From assembly GCA_039566865.1 (NCBI GenBank), contig CM076947.1, forward strand, positions 751,501 to 815,500: a stretch of 64,000 nt of DNA, in the 5' to 3' direction. The notes under the pieces are model-generated. The model had not been told where the DNA came from, ran no database searches, and saw nothing but the letters and a program-made list of their open reading frames with translations. This stretch comes from Aurelia coerulea. Lineage: Eukaryota; Cnidaria; Scyphozoa; Semaeostomeae; Ulmaridae. This document shows positions 40,201-50,954 of the stretch, one piece after another. Each line of letters begins with the position of its first letter. The stretch's first letter is position 1. The position numbers were made by a program, and so were the translations under genes.

Positions 40201-40605
40201 ATTTGGTGATCCTCTCTGTGTCAAAATCTTAAAGGCAATTTTTTCGTTATTTCACTATATCGCTATTTTGTTATTTTGCTATTTCGTTATTTCATTTTTT
40301 TCGTTGAATACCATGCAGATGCTATTCATTGTTAGCCATGTAAAAAGTATCGAACGATACACTGGGACTTCCCCATGTGAAGGGATCCCCTCCAAAGTAC
40401 AAAGTTCTCCCATATTTGTATTGGAATTGAAATTCTTTGCAAGCTATGACTCAGGATCTTTTCATTGATCAGGTACGATTTCACAATGTATTCTTCTCTT
40501 TGTGACGATCTGCGTCACCATTCAATCCCATTGATATGGGTTTCACTGGATGAACTGCAGCGATGATGAATTGCTCTGGGCTCTATCGCTTCGTTCTGAA
40601 CAAAG

Positions 40606-40610
40606 GGCTC
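40606..40610. repeat. BEL/Pao target duplication (left)
   Basis: GGCTC; repeated at 46760-46764. Confidence 0.9.
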
Positions 40611-40864
40611 TGTAAAGAAAAGAGACTGGGGCGAGACATTTTATTGACGTTTTGTTTTTAGAATCAGTAGATGTATCGTAGAGTCGTAGCGTAGAGAGCT
40701 TGAGAAGAGACGTGAGAGTATAGTAGAGTTGAGACGTAGAGAGAAAATTGATAAGGTTGGCATTTCACAGGAATAAAAGCGGACGGATAAGTAAAAAGTA
40801 CTTCCCGTCAAATTATCGGCTGCGAATACACTATTCGCAGTAAATTCACTTTAAAAATACATCA
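40611..40864 (+). repeat. 5' LTR of the BEL/Pao element
   Basis: TGTAAAGAAAAGAG...AAATACATCA; starts TG and ends CA. Confidence 0.95.
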
Positions 40865-40883
40865 TGGTGCCGTGCAACCCGGG
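40865..40883 (+). promoter_or_regulatory. Primer-binding site
   Basis: TGGTGCCGTGCAACCCGGG follows the LTR directly. TGG pairs with a tRNA CCA end. The first ten bases suit a tRNA-His acceptor; the match weakens after that. Confidence 0.7.
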
Positions 40884-40943
40884 AGTTTAAAGAAAGATTT
40901 TGAGTATATAATTTTGAGTCTGGACGAGCCAGAAATTGAGAAA

Positions 40944-41174
40944 ATGCCGACAGATGAGACAACGAGAAATGCAGAGATGGAAGCCGAGGCTAAAAGAAAG
41001 ATGAAAGGACGAAATGTCATAAGACGATGTTTAAAGAAAATTATTGCTGAAACGGGAAACTTGATACAGGAGAATGAGACGTCACAAATTTCAGAAACTT
41101 TGTTGACGAACAAGGAATTGATTCGCGCGGAACTAGAAGGTCTGAAAAGAGCAGACAGCGAAATTATTGATTAG
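40944..41174 (+). CDS. BEL/Pao gag, N-terminal segment before the TAG
   Basis: The first ATG in frame is at 40944. The segment is highly charged and predicted helical (KRKMKGRNVIRRCLKKIIAE, ELIRAELEGLKRADSE). It ends at a TAG (41172-41174) and the same frame continues as the 41178 ORF. This is therefore the beginning of gag, cut off by one stop codon. Whether the stop is a mutation, a polymorphism or read through cannot be told from one sequence. It encodes the start of the capsid precursor that packages element RNA. Confidence 0.8.
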   Translation: MPTDETTRNAEMEAEAKRKMKGRNVIRRCLKKIIAETGNLIQENETSQISETLLTNKELIRAELEGLKRADSEIID

Positions 41175-41177
41175 TTA

Positions 41178-44100
41178 ATGGTTTTTGACGAGAAAGGAAT
41201 GGAGAACGAAATTAGGAGTACAAGGCCAGCTTACGCAGAAGCACAGCATTGCATAACGAAAATTGAGACAAAGCTAAAGAGTTTAGCAGAGAAAACAGCC
41301 GCAACGAGTAGACATTCGACGTCATCGAGCGCCCAGAAACCTAAAGTTACGAAATTGCCACATTTGAAACTAAATTCCTTTTCGGGCAATACTACGGAGT
41401 GGATATCGTTCTGGGAAACGTTTGCCGCAGCTATCGATTCAGATGAGACCATTGAAGATGTAATGAAGTTTAGTTATCTAAAAAGTTATTTGGAAGGTGC
41501 AGCCGCAGACGCGATAGCGGGATTGCAAGTGACGAATTCAGCGTACAAAGAAGCGGTAGAAACATTGAAAAACAGATTTGGAGATCGACAGGTAATTGTT
41601 TTGAGTCATATCGACACATTAATCGACTTAGAGCCTATTGTAACGATGCAAGATACGAGAAAGCTGAGAATAATGTACGACATTGTGGAAGCTAATGTAA
41701 GGAGTTTGAAGACGATGGGTGTGTCAGCAGACTGTTACGAGCAAGTTTTGACGCCCATGATTCTCAAAAAAGTACCCAATGAGCTGAGATTAACGATAAC
41801 TAGAAAGCTGAAAGATACTTGGAGTTTTGAGGCACTGCTTGAAGTATTTCACGAAGAATTGCAGATAAGAGAGAAATGTTCACTGAACGTAGTGAGCTCA
41901 GGGAGAATAAATCCTTCATCGTATTCCGCGGATAGCAGACCGCGCGAAAGAATCAATTTCCGCAACAATCAAGCAAGTGCAGCAACGTTGTATTCGGAGA
42001 GCAGAACGGAAAATATAAGAGATATCAAATGCGTTTATTGTGATGGAAAACACAAATCACACCAGTGTAAAGTCGTAACGAACCACGTAACTCGAAGAAA
42101 GATTCTCATGGAGAAAAACTGTTGTTTTATTTGTTTACGTGCAAATCATTTAGCCAGAAATTGTCGCACGAACATGAGATGTTTAAAATGTAATCGTCGC
42201 CACCACTCGACTATTTGCGAGAGTTATGGAAATAAGGAGGAAAACGTTCAAGCTACAGGTAACAAGCAACAGCAAACTACGCCAGAAGCTACGGGATCGC
42301 AGTCAACAACCAACATGCACGTTAGCAACAAAAACTCAGTTTTACTACAGACCGCTCGTGCGTTCGTGAGAGCCCCAAGAGTCGCCGCAAAGGAGCAGAA
42401 TGTTCGTTTGATTTTCGATTCAGGAAGTCAAAAAAGCTACGTGACTGCTGATTTGAAGAGAGCTTTGAATTTGCCAGTTATTGCCAAGGAGAAATTGATG
42501 ATTAAAGCGTTTGGTGACAGTGCACCGAAAGTAAGAGAATGTGAAATTGTTCAAATTGGTATCAAATGTGTTGATGGAGTTGAAATGATCATGACCGCAT
42601 ACGTCGTACCTGTAATATGTACCCCCATCAGCAATCAAGTCATTTCAGGAGCCCTTGAAAGGCACCCCTATTTGCGAGATCTGGAGCTAGCTGATTTTTC
42701 AAGTGAAGACGAGTTAAACGCGGACAAAACGGTTCAAATTTTAGTAGGAGCTGATTTTTATTGGAGATTAGTTGACGGAGAAATTCATCGTGGAAGTTCG
42801 AGCGGGCCAGTTGCCATGAAAACGAGACTTGGATGGGTATTATCAGGCCCAACTGAGATGGTAAGTGACAATTTAAGTCCCAATTCACATGTTTTAAATA
42901 TTCAAGTTATGTCTTTGGGAGAGCACGAGTCGATTTCGAAAGAGCTCAAAAAATTTTGGGAGAACGAATCAATTGGAATCAAGGAGCAAAAAATTGAGCA
43001 AACCACCACTGAAAAATTTGAAGAAGAAATTAAATTTGTTGATGGAAAATATCAAGTAAAACTCCCAATTAAAGAAAGCCACCCCTTGCTACCAGATAAT
43101 TATGATCTTGCTAAACGTAGGCTTTTATCTCAATTAAGCAAGTTAAAACGAAATGATGAAGTAGCCAAACAGTACGATAATGTTATAAAGGAGCAATTAG
43201 ATCAAGGTATCATTGAAAGAGTTGAGGGGGAGGCGAGCACTGAACTGGGGGGAGTAACCTACTTGCCTCACCGAGAAATTTTGAAGCCAGATAGAGAAAC
43301 TACCAAAATCCGTGTGGTGTTTGATGCTTCAGCTAAATCAGGGGGTCCAAGCTTAAATGATTGTTTAGATGCCGGACCGTCATTGTTGCCCTTATTGTAT
43401 GACATTTTGCTGAGGTTTCGATTAAACAAGGTTGCTTTAACAGGAGACATAGAGAAGGCTTTCCTTAACATTCGTGTAGCACCGGAACATAGAGATTTGT
43501 TAAGATTTTTATGGGTTGAGGATATCGAAGCAGAGAAACCGAAGATTGTGGTTTATAGGTTTGCCTCTGTTCTGTTTGGCTGTATTTCAAGTCCATTCCT
43601 ATTAAACCAAACAGTGAAACAGCATATGGCTACATTTAATGATGACGAAGAGTTTGTAAACAATGTTTCCAACTCCCTTTATTGCGATGATTTTATTGGG
43701 GGTTGTAAATCAGTAAAAGATGCCCTCACCTTGTATGAAAAATTGAAAACGAGGTTTCAACAAGGTGGTTTTAACATGCGTAAATGGATGTCTAACTGTG
43801 AGGAAGTTTTAGACAAAATTGGAGAAAATGAAAATTCTGTAAAGGTTGACTCTGAATTTGATCAAAATATGAAATCAGAGCCTACACTTGAAAACGTTTG
43901 TGAATCTACGAAAAAGGTAGGAGAAGAAGCCAAAGTTTTGGGCATTTTGTGGAAACCAAAAGTTGATGAGTTGATTTTTGATTTCAATGCTATGTTAGGA
44001 GCCCCTGCGGGGGAAAATGTTTCGAAAAGAGAAGTTCTTGCTACCACAGCAAAACTATTCGACCCTGTTGGACTTATCAGTCCCATTGTTGTGCCGCTAA

Positions 44101-46382
44101 AACTTGTGTTTCAAAAACTGTGTAAACAAAATAAAGATTGGGACACGTCGGTTGATGAATCGATTTTGAAAGATTGGAATGACGCCCTAAAAGATATGAG
44201 AAACGTTGGTAACATTACTGTTGATCGACCTTATTTGAATTTGGAAATTGATTTTGAAGTTGTTGACTTTTTGGAGTTACACGGGTTTTCGGACGCCTCG
44301 AAAACCGCATACGGCGCTTGCGTCTACATTGTTTATCAGTTGAAGTCTGGGGAGAGAGTTTCATCTCTTGTCTCTTCCAAAACTAGAATTGCGCCAATAT
44401 CAGGAGAAACAATCCCACGCCTCGAATTGTTAGCAGCATTAATTTTAGCGCGATTAATGAAATCAGTACAGGAAGCTTTGAGCAAAAATGTCAAAATTTC
44501 GCAAATTTTCTGTTGGTCAGATTCACAAATTACTTTATGGTGGATAGCAAGTGAAAATAAAGTTCTTAAAAGCTTTGTCGAAAACCGAGTTAGAGAAATT
44601 AGAAGTCTTGTACCAGTAACACATTGGCGTTATTGTGCAACGAAATTAAACCCTGCAGATATTTTATCGCGCAGTGTGAAAGCATCGAAACTAGTGAAGA
44701 GCACCCTGTGGTGGAACGGACCTACATTTTTGACGCAAACGAAAGTTTTTTGGCCGCAGCATGAAAACTTTGCTGTTGAGAAATTTGATTCATTGGACAA
44801 AGAGGTTGCTTCAGTGAATGTAAATTTGATTTGCAATGCGCAGTATAATATCAGTGAAGTAATCTCTGTTGAAAGGTTCAGTGACGCGAACAAACTATTT
44901 CGAGTAACAGCCCTTGTTTTACGATTTGTTAACAATCTAAAGGCAAGAATTAGAGGAAATGATTTATTGCATGGTGATTTGAATCCTACAGAAGTCGAAA
45001 ATGCACGTCTAAAATTGCTTTTGTCGGCTCAACAACAAATTCGTGATGACAAAAATTTGAACGTTTATGAAGATGAAAACAAGTTATTGCGTTGCCGAGG
45101 GAGGCTAGAAAATGCCCCTCTTGATTTTGAATCTCGCTGCCCAATTATTTTACCAAGGGAAGATCATATCACAGATCTTATTATTAGACAATGCCACGAA
45201 CATGTAAAACATAACGGCGTAAAGGACACGTTAACAGAATTGCGTACCAATTATTGGATCGTACGGGGCAGACAAAAGGTTAAAAAGTTCATTGCAAAAT
45301 GTTGCGTTTGTAAGAAAGTTGAAGGGAGAAGTTATACTGCTCCTCCACAGCCACCTTTACCCAATTTTAGACTAGATATCGGACATGCGTTTACAAAGGT
45401 TGGAATTGACTTCGCAGGACCAGTTTATGTGAAAAACATGTATGGAACGGATGCAAATATGTATAAAGCTTACATACTGCTAATCACTTGCGCTTCTAGT
45501 CGAGCTATACACTTGGAGCTTGTACCGAGTTTACACGTCGAACCGTTGATTCGTGGTCTGAAACGCTTTCAGTCGCGAAGAGGAATACCATCGTTTATAA
45601 TCAGTGACAACGGTAAAACTTTCAAAGATTCGAAATTACGTGCGTTTTTACTCGACAATAGGACGATTTGGAACTTTATTGTAGAGAGAGGAGCCTGGGT
45701 CGGAGGTTTTTACGAGCGTTTAGTGCAGTCGACGAAGAGATGTTTGAAAAAGATTTTGAAAAACGCGAAATTAACGTACGAAGAAATGTTAACCCATTTG
45801 ATCGAAGTTGAAGGAGTTCTTAATTCTAGGCCCTTGACTTATGTATACGATGAAATCGGAGAAGTTTTGACACCTTCTCATCTTATTTGCGGGCGCAGAT
45901 TGTTAGACAGACCAAAACTGAATCCAAATGCGCAAATTGTGAAAGTCGAAAACAAAGTGGAATTGTCGAAACGTGCAAAATATTTGCAGCAATTGTTGGA
46001 GCATTTTAGAAATCGTTTTCGGCGGGAATACTTAACAAGTCTGAGAGAGTTTCATACATCTAAATCGCCCAGCGGAAATAGAATTATTAAAGAAGGACAC
46101 ATCGTGACAGTTCAAGAAGATAAGAAACGTCGTCAGTTGTGGAGGCTCGGGCGAGTTGTTAAATTGAACGAAGGAAAGGATGGACTTATTCGCAGTGCTG
46201 TCGTCAGAGTTTACAGCAAAGGAAAAGTCAAAGAACTACGACGTCCAGTCAAGTTGTTGTATCCAGTGGAGGTACCAGAAGTCGAAGACACAAAGGAAGT
46301 GAAGGAACTCGCACAAGAGAAGACAACAGAACCAGGTATTAGAATGGTATACGACGATGATGTAAGTGAGATTATTCATTGA
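41178..46382 (+). CDS. BEL/Pao gag-pol polyprotein
   Basis: A 1734-residue open frame. Order: gag DUF1759-like region (KLPHLKLNSFSGNTTEWISF, about 55-230), Cys/His zinc knuckles (CVYCDGKHKSHQC, CFICLRANHLARNC, about 280-350), aspartic protease DSGSQKSY (about 411), RT with YCDDF (about 834), RNase H FSDASKTAYG (about 1036) and SDSQITLWW, integrase HHCC (HEHVKHNG...CCVCKK, about 1339-1378), and integrase core GIDFAGP, SDNG and FYERL with D-35-E spacing. A C-terminal DUF5641-like module (RRQLWRLGRVV) closes it. All catalytic residues look present. Only the upstream TAG separates it from the N-terminus of gag. Confidence 0.97.
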   Translation: MVFDEKGMENEIRSTRPAYAEAQHCITKIETKLKSLAEKTAATSRHSTSSSAQKPKVTKLPHLKLNSFSGNTTEWISFWETFAAAIDSDETIEDVMKFSYLKSYLEGAAADAIAGLQVTNSAYKEAVETLKNRFGDRQVIVLSHIDTLIDLEPIVTMQDTRKLRIMYDIVEANVRSLKTMGVSADCYEQVLTPMILKKVPNELRLTITRKLKDTWSFEALLEVFHEELQIREKCSLNVVSSGRINPSSYSADSRPRERINFRNNQASAATLYSESRTENIRDIKCVYCDGKHKSHQCKVVTNHVTRRKILMEKNCCFICLRANHLARNCRTNMRCLKCNRRHHSTICESYGNKEENVQATGNKQQQTTPEATGSQSTTNMHVSNKNSVLLQTARAFVRAPRVAAKEQNVRLIFDSGSQKSYVTADLKRALNLPVIAKEKLMIKAFGDSAPKVRECEIVQIGIKCVDGVEMIMTAYVVPVICTPISNQVISGALERHPYLRDLELADFSSEDELNADKTVQILVGADFYWRLVDGEIHRGSSSGPVAMKTRLGWVLSGPTEMVSDNLSPNSHVLNIQVMSLGEHESISKELKKFWENESIGIKEQKIEQTTTEKFEEEIKFVDGKYQVKLPIKESHPLLPDNYDLAKRRLLSQLSKLKRNDEVAKQYDNVIKEQLDQGIIERVEGEASTELGGVTYLPHREILKPDRETTKIRVVFDASAKSGGPSLNDCLDAGPSLLPLLYDILLRFRLNKVALTGDIEKAFLNIRVAPEHRDLLRFLWVEDIEAEKPKIVVYRFASVLFGCISSPFLLNQTVKQHMATFNDDEEFVNNVSNSLYCDDFIGGCKSVKDALTLYEKLKTRFQQGGFNMRKWMSNCEEVLDKIGENENSVKVDSEFDQNMKSEPTLENVCESTKKVGEEAKVLGILWKPKVDELIFDFNAMLGAPAGENVSKREVLATTAKLFDPVGLISPIVVPLKLVFQKLCKQNKDWDTSVDESILKDWNDALKDMRNVGNITVDRPYLNLEIDFEVVDFLELHGFSDASKTAYGACVYIVYQLKSGERVSSLVSSKTRIAPISGETIPRLELLAALILARLMKSVQEALSKNVKISQIFCWSDSQITLWWIASENKVLKSFVENRVREIRSLVPVTHWRYCATKLNPADILSRSVKASKLVKSTLWWNGPTFLTQTKVFWPQHENFAVEKFDSLDKEVASVNVNLICNAQYNISEVISVERFSDANKLFRVTALVLRFVNNLKARIRGNDLLHGDLNPTEVENARLKLLLSAQQQIRDDKNLNVYEDENKLLRCRGRLENAPLDFESRCPIILPREDHITDLIIRQCHEHVKHNGVKDTLTELRTNYWIVRGRQKVKKFIAKCCVCKKVEGRSYTAPPQPPLPNFRLDIGHAFTKVGIDFAGPVYVKNMYGTDANMYKAYILLITCASSRAIHLELVPSLHVEPLIRGLKRFQSRRGIPSFIISDNGKTFKDSKLRAFLLDNRTIWNFIVERGAWVGGFYERLVQSTKRCLKKILKNAKLTYEEMLTHLIEVEGVLNSRPLTYVYDEIGEVLTPSHLICGRRLLDRPKLNPNAQIVKVENKVELSKRAKYLQQLLEHFRNRFRREYLTSLREFHTSKSPSGNRIIKEGHIVTVQEDKKRRQLWRLGRVVKLNEGKDGLIRSAVVRVYSKGKVKELRRPVKLLYPVEVPEVEDTKEVKELAQEKTTEPGIRMVYDDDVSEIIH

Positions 46383-46504
46383 CTGTCTTACATTTTTTTG
46401 CTATGTTTGCTTTTTGCTGAATTTGTTTTGTTCGACCGTATAGTCGTATATTTGATATTTTTCTGAAGACATTTAGCGTAAATTCGCATTTCTCGCGGGG
46501 GGAG

Positions 46505-46759
46505 TGTAAAGAAAAGAGACTGGGGCGAGACATTTTATTGACGTTTTGTTTTTTAGAATCAGTAGATGTATCGTAGAGTCGTAGCGTAGAGAGATTGAGA
46601 AGAGACGTGAGAGTATAGTAGAGTTGAGACGTAGAGAGAAAATTGATAAGGTTGGCATTTCACAGGAATAAAAGCGGACGGATAAGTAAAAAGTACTTCC
46701 CGTCAAATTATCGGCTGCGAATACACTATTCGCAGTAAATTCACTTTAAAAATACATCA
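46505..46759 (+). repeat. 3' LTR of the BEL/Pao element
   Basis: 255 bp, nearly identical to the 5' LTR, followed by GGCTC (46760-46764). Confidence 0.95.
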
Positions 46760-46764
46760 GGCTC

Positions 46765-46879
46765 CTTACCGCATACAGCGGCCGTTTGTATGTGGCCGTG
46801 GGACCTACATTCAAAGAGACCCGCAGACCCGCATTTTATCGGACCTGCGGACCCGCATTTTACAGAAGCCGTTCGTTTA
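46765..46879. other. GACCCGCA-rich flank
   Basis: Short repeated GACCCGCATTTTA motifs (46820-46862). No gene. Confidence 0.5.
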
Positions 46880-47475
46880 ATTTCCTATATATTATTGTTC
46901 CCTTCCTAAAAGTTTCCTGTCACCATACGACAAGATGCTCCATCTTATAAGGAACATCACTGTGAAGAGCGCTTATTTTTAGCTCATACCCTATTTTCAC
47001 AAAGTGTAAAGGAGTCTGGCTTACAATTCTCGATTTTTACATAAAAAGCCATGTGGGTTCGAAAAATTGCTCTCTGACTTTCTTATATATTATTCTCCCC
47101 TTCTTAGAAGTTTGCTGTAACTATACGACAAGATGCTCCATCTTATAAGGAACATCACTGTGAAGAGCGCTTATTTTTAGCTCATACCATATTTTCACAA
47201 AGGGTAAAGGAGTCTGGCTTGCAATTCTCGATTTTTACATAAAAAGCCATGTAGGTTCGAAAAATTGATCTTTTACTTTCTTATATATTATTCTCCCCCT
47301 CTTAGAAGTTTGCTGTCACTATACGACAAAAGATGCTCCATCTTATAAGGAACAGCACTGTGAAGAGCACTTATTTTTAGCTCATACCATATTTTCACAA
47401 AGTGTAAAGGAGTCTGGCTTGCAATTCTTGATTTTTACATAAAAAGCCATGTGGGTTCGAAAAATTGCTCTCTTA
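46880..47475. repeat. Satellite array, 198-bp unit, three copies
   Basis: ATACGACAAGATGCTCCATC-type landmarks recur at 46925, 47123 and 47321, giving a 198-bp period. Each unit contains AAGGAACATCACTGTGAAGA, TTTTTAGCTCATACC and AAAAAGCCATGTGGGTTC. Same family as 11540-11880. Confidence 0.92.
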
Positions 47476-47767
47476 CACATTGGTTAGGGGGATGGGTGGC
47501 CACATTCCTATGCTCTAAAATGCTTGTCACTATTTGAAAATATTTATCTTTCTACATCCATCAAGAAACTCCAATAAATTTATTTAGCACTCAACCTATT
47601 AAAACAAAGACATTTCCTTGCATATTCTTTTGATGTAAAGCTGCATGGCTACCATATGGATGACTATGTGATATAATGAATTCATATTTAAGTTTATTTT
47701 CCTTAGGTAGCCTATACAGTACAGTACATGCCCTGTGCAGACCAAATGGTTTCTGCTTAAGAATTCT
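47476..47767. other. No gene recognised
   Basis: AT-rich spacer; nothing supported. Confidence 0.4.
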
Positions 47768-47771
47768 TTAA

Positions 47772-48661
47772 CCCTATCTGTACTGGGCGATTTTTTAGGT
47801 ATTTTGTACTGGGGGGGGGGGCGTTTTTCGCCCCCCTCTTTTTCTCCAAAACTACAAAAGATATAACAATAAGACTTACCCAAATTGTTCTTTAGACAAT
47901 TGGCTATTCAAATATAACAATGACAATTAATAAGTCACGTGATTCGCTGCTAGGCAACCGAAACACTGACGAAAATTGGCAAATTTATGCCTTCTTAAAA
48001 AGAAAAATTTTATTTAATCAACCACTCAGCCGATTTTCTCCAAATTTGTTTCATATAGTAGGAAACATGTCATAATTTAAAAATACATACTTTGCAAAAT
48101 ATTTTAATTTCTATTTTTAGTACAATTAGCCTTAAATGAATCTTTTGTTGCATGCATTTACTTTCATCGCAGGTTTTTGCCAGTCCTGCCCTTTTATCTG
48201 GTAAATATAGACTCAAAATGAATCAAATTGATATGTTGAAGCAAATTAGACTAAAAAGAATTATATTTGACACTTCTTTATTAGGTAAATGACATCATAA
48301 ATGTGAATGACGTCATATATATTAAATTTTGCTGACATCAGCAAATATGAAAAAATTATATATCAAATGAAAGTACTCATCAAATGCAATCGAATGGTGC
48401 ATGTTTGAGATCGATCAAGCAAACGACACGAAAACTACGGACATTTTAAGCTTTTTTTTGTTGACTACTCTCCAAATATGGTATTACTGTGGTCACATGA
48501 TCAGAGGTAGAACAATGAAATGTTGTGAATTTAATTGCCTATGAAATTTGAGTAAAAGTCACCAAAACTGGTGGTTCTATCTCTTGTCGTTTTAGCGTAA
48601 TGTAGCAAAAACTGGTAGGGGGGGGCGAAAAACGCCCCCCCCCCCCCCAGTACGAATAGGG
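47772..48661. mobile_element. piggyBac-like TTAA element, 890 bp
   Basis: Flanked by TTAA (47768-47771, 48662-48665). TIRs are CCCTATCTGTACTGGGCG and inverted CCCTATTCGTACTGGG, each followed by G-runs and GGCGTTTTTCGCCCC-type hairpins. No transposase. An inverted sister copy of 888 bp is at 62211-63098. Confidence 0.9.
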
Positions 48662-48822
48662 TTAAGGACATCAATTTCTAAAATCTTGAGAAATCACAGG
48701 AAAAAAATCAAGGTATCTCATATGACAGCAGTGAAATTCTAATTGAACTGATATGAACTGATTAAGCGAAATCTATTTCTTTGCATGACATTGATATCAT
48801 CATATGGTAGTTACATACCTTG

Positions 48823-48924
48823 TATTCTGGAAACTTAACAATGTCTTTTAAGCAAATTCTAGCTGGGCACCCCATCTTTATGGTATTTTGTGGGAGAAAT
48901 CTCCTTTTGTGGAAATCATGGTCA
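48823..48924 (-). pseudogene. CARF-like protein, exon 3
   Basis: The segment is bounded by CAG and GTATGT. It encodes DFHKRRFLPQNTIKMGCPAR, then ICLKDIVKFPEY. The GCPARI...FPEYK signature belongs to calcium-responsive transcription factor (CARF)-like proteins, which are multiplied in cnidarian genomes. Exons 2 (49757-49912) and 1 (50718-50853) lie upstream in the proper order on this strand. Confidence 0.6.
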
Positions 48925-49152
48925 GTCTGGAAATAAAGAAAAACACATTTGGAGAAGGTTTATTCTTTATAGAAGTGCCTGTTGACCTGCAAAAATCTTG
49001 AAAATGTGATGTAGCAATTTAGAGTAAAACTATCAGAGTAAAACCATACTTCCAATTATTTTCTATTTTCAATTCAAACATTTTGATATTCAAATATTTC
49101 AATCACTATGAACTCAATAATGGATGTTGAACCTATTATAAATGATACAATA

Positions 49153-49530
49153 CACATATTTTTTTATAAGAACTGCCCATGAGAAACTCAACTCTCAAAT
49201 TGGCAAAAAATTAAGAAACTCCAGTACTGGGAAGATGCAAGTTAAGTAACAATTTATTTTGATAAAAGGAAATCCTTGACATATTTTTACTCTACTTTCA
49301 TTTGTTTCCTGTATCATATTACTCGAAAGGTACTTGAGTAATGTTTAAACATCGGAAAGACATAACAAAACTTGTTTTTAAATGTTGAGGAGGGCACAGG
49401 GAATGAACATGAAGATTGTTATGGAACCTCTAAGAAACGGGTAAGAAACTCTGAGTACTCAAAATCTGACAATTTTAAGAAACTTTCAGTACTGGCCCAA
49501 ATTCTTAATTTCTGATAAAAAAAATATGCG
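49153..49530. mobile_element. MITE-X copy, about 378 bp
   Basis: TA at 49151-49152, left end CACATATTTTTTTATAAGAA and right end with degenerate inverted sequence (TTCTGATAAAAAAAATATGC). Internal blocks match 19019-19394. It lies in an intron of the CARF-like pseudogene. Confidence 0.85.
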
Positions 49531-49756
49531 CATGCAGAGAACCAGAACATGGAGTTTTGATTAAGAAATCAGTGCCAAACCTAGATTAACATACATACTC
49601 AAGTTGCCATACTTAATATGTTCAGAGGGGCAACTTGAATAAGGATGCTGCAAACCAAATTGTGTCTCAAATATGAAGCAGATTATACAAAAACAGCAAA
49701 TAAATTGAACTTTGTATCGTTCTGTTCACCTCTTGTTTACTTTCTTTGTCGGCTTG

Positions 49757-49912
49757 GTACTTTTCCTTTTTCAATTCATTCCTATCCTTGACAGCAGTAA
49801 CACTCTAGTAACATCTCGCCAATCACAACAAATGAAATTTTATCATTGCATGGGTCTTGTAGCCCTTTGGTCATACCTTTCCATAGAAATCGCCGTCCAT
49901 CCAGTTGGTAGC
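49757..49912 (-). pseudogene. CARF-like protein, exon 2, with stops
   Basis: After an acceptor (TATCTAG) the frame reads GYQLDGRRFLWKG, then ISFVVIGEMLLECYCCQG, and runs into two in-frame stops before KGKVPSRQRK. The F(I/L)VIGxxxLEC motif followed by a charged tail is characteristic of the CARF-like family. The stops make this a pseudogene. Confidence 0.6.
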
Positions 49913-50589
49913 CTAGATACAAATTGTAATTAATAATATGAGTAACCACTAACCAGGCACTAAAATGTTCTACTCAAGAAAGGCAAGGTTCATGATCCAT
50001 GCAGCTGTAAGCAGTTTGCGTCAAACTATATTGATTATCTTGATCTATTTTCACTCTTTGCATTCAGCAAATAAATTTACTCACCCTCAGTGGTGAGTAG
50101 AGTCAGTTAAATCAATGTTGACATTATTATCTGATCTGATTTTTTAACAAGATATTCTTATCTGATCTAGGTAGTGTGCATATTATAATCTTGGTTTTCT
50201 GAAATCCATGAGAAGACAATGAGATTTGCTCTGCTGGGGTAAAATTGGTGCACTTTTTTTATAAGAATTAATGTTTATGAGAATATTCAGGCTCAGCAGA
50301 ATCATCCAATTTTCAAGAATATTGCTCAGCATCAGCTCGCATATTTGTCCCTCATTTTCAGCAGTTGCCTGTTTTGTGATGTTCTTAACATGAAACCATA
50401 CCAGATCAAAAATAAGCATACTTTACATTCAATGTGTCAAGGAGGGTGTAGGCTAGTTTGAGCAATTTAGCTCGTTAACATGATACAAGTCTTGACTTTC
50501 AGACTTTTACTAAAACTTTAACTTAAAATGAAAAATGTAACTAAGCTTTCTGGAAACTTAAAGGACACATTTTAGCATTTGTATTGAGC

Positions 50590-50680
50590 TTTTATTTTGT
50601 AGTTAGAGGAGAGTACCCAGGGGAAGATTAGTTGGTTTATCCTCTGTAAATAAAGTTTATCTATCTATCGCTAAGGAAGG
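50590..50680 (+). mobile_element. LINE 3' terminus with (TCTA)n tail
   Basis: Short sequence ending AATAAAGTTTATCTATCTATC, a microsatellite tail of the kind found at CR1/L2/Daphne-type LINE ends. No coding part remains. Confidence 0.55.
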
Positions 50681-50717
50681 CTTTTAGGCCATTTAAAAAA
50701 ATACTATATAAACTTAC

Positions 50718-50853
50718 TTTCACATAAAAAAGCTTTGTCCTTCTTATAGACTGAGAATTTTGTTGTAGTTTCAACTTCATATTCCCGAATCGTCGTTTTT
50801 GCTTCTTCGAGAGTCTTTGCTACGCTAATTCTTCCAATTTCATTAACTTCCAT
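50718..50853 (-). pseudogene. CARF-like protein, exon 1
   Basis: The ATG at 50853 opens MEVNEIGRISVAKTLEEAKT, then TIREYEVETTTKFSVYKKDK, and ends at the donor GTAAGT (50712-50717). The layout V.TLEEAK..I..YE..T.TKFSVYK is the usual N-terminal exon of CARF-like proteins. It reads well, but exon 2 carries stop codons. Confidence 0.6.
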
Positions 50854-50954
50854 TGCGAAACCATCACCGCACAGCTCACGATCAAAGAAAATGGCGCCGA
50901 CTGAGAGGAATTGAAAAAGACCGCCAAATAGCTTGCATGAAAACGAAGATATTG

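Larger units (their letters stand above)
40611..46759 (+). mobile_element. Full-length BEL/Pao LTR retrotransposon, 6.15 kb
   Basis: Two LTRs (254 and 255 bp) that differ by one inserted T and about one substitution flank a primer-binding site, one long gag-pol frame and a polypurine tract (GCGGGGGGAG). A 5-bp duplication GGCTC surrounds it. Near-identical LTRs mean a recent insertion. The only obvious defect is one in-frame TAG near the start of gag-pol. Confidence 0.97.

Noticed and set aside
40865..40883. Firm assignment of the BEL primer tRNA
   Set aside because: Only the first ten bases fit tRNA-His; a reliable call needs comparison to the host tRNA set.
41172..41174. Programmed stop read-through in the BEL element
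   Set aside because: One TAG without comparison to other copies cannot be told from a mutation; recorded only as an oddity.
42420..44935. Antisense ORFs within the BEL element
   Set aside because: All are shadows of the gag-pol frame.
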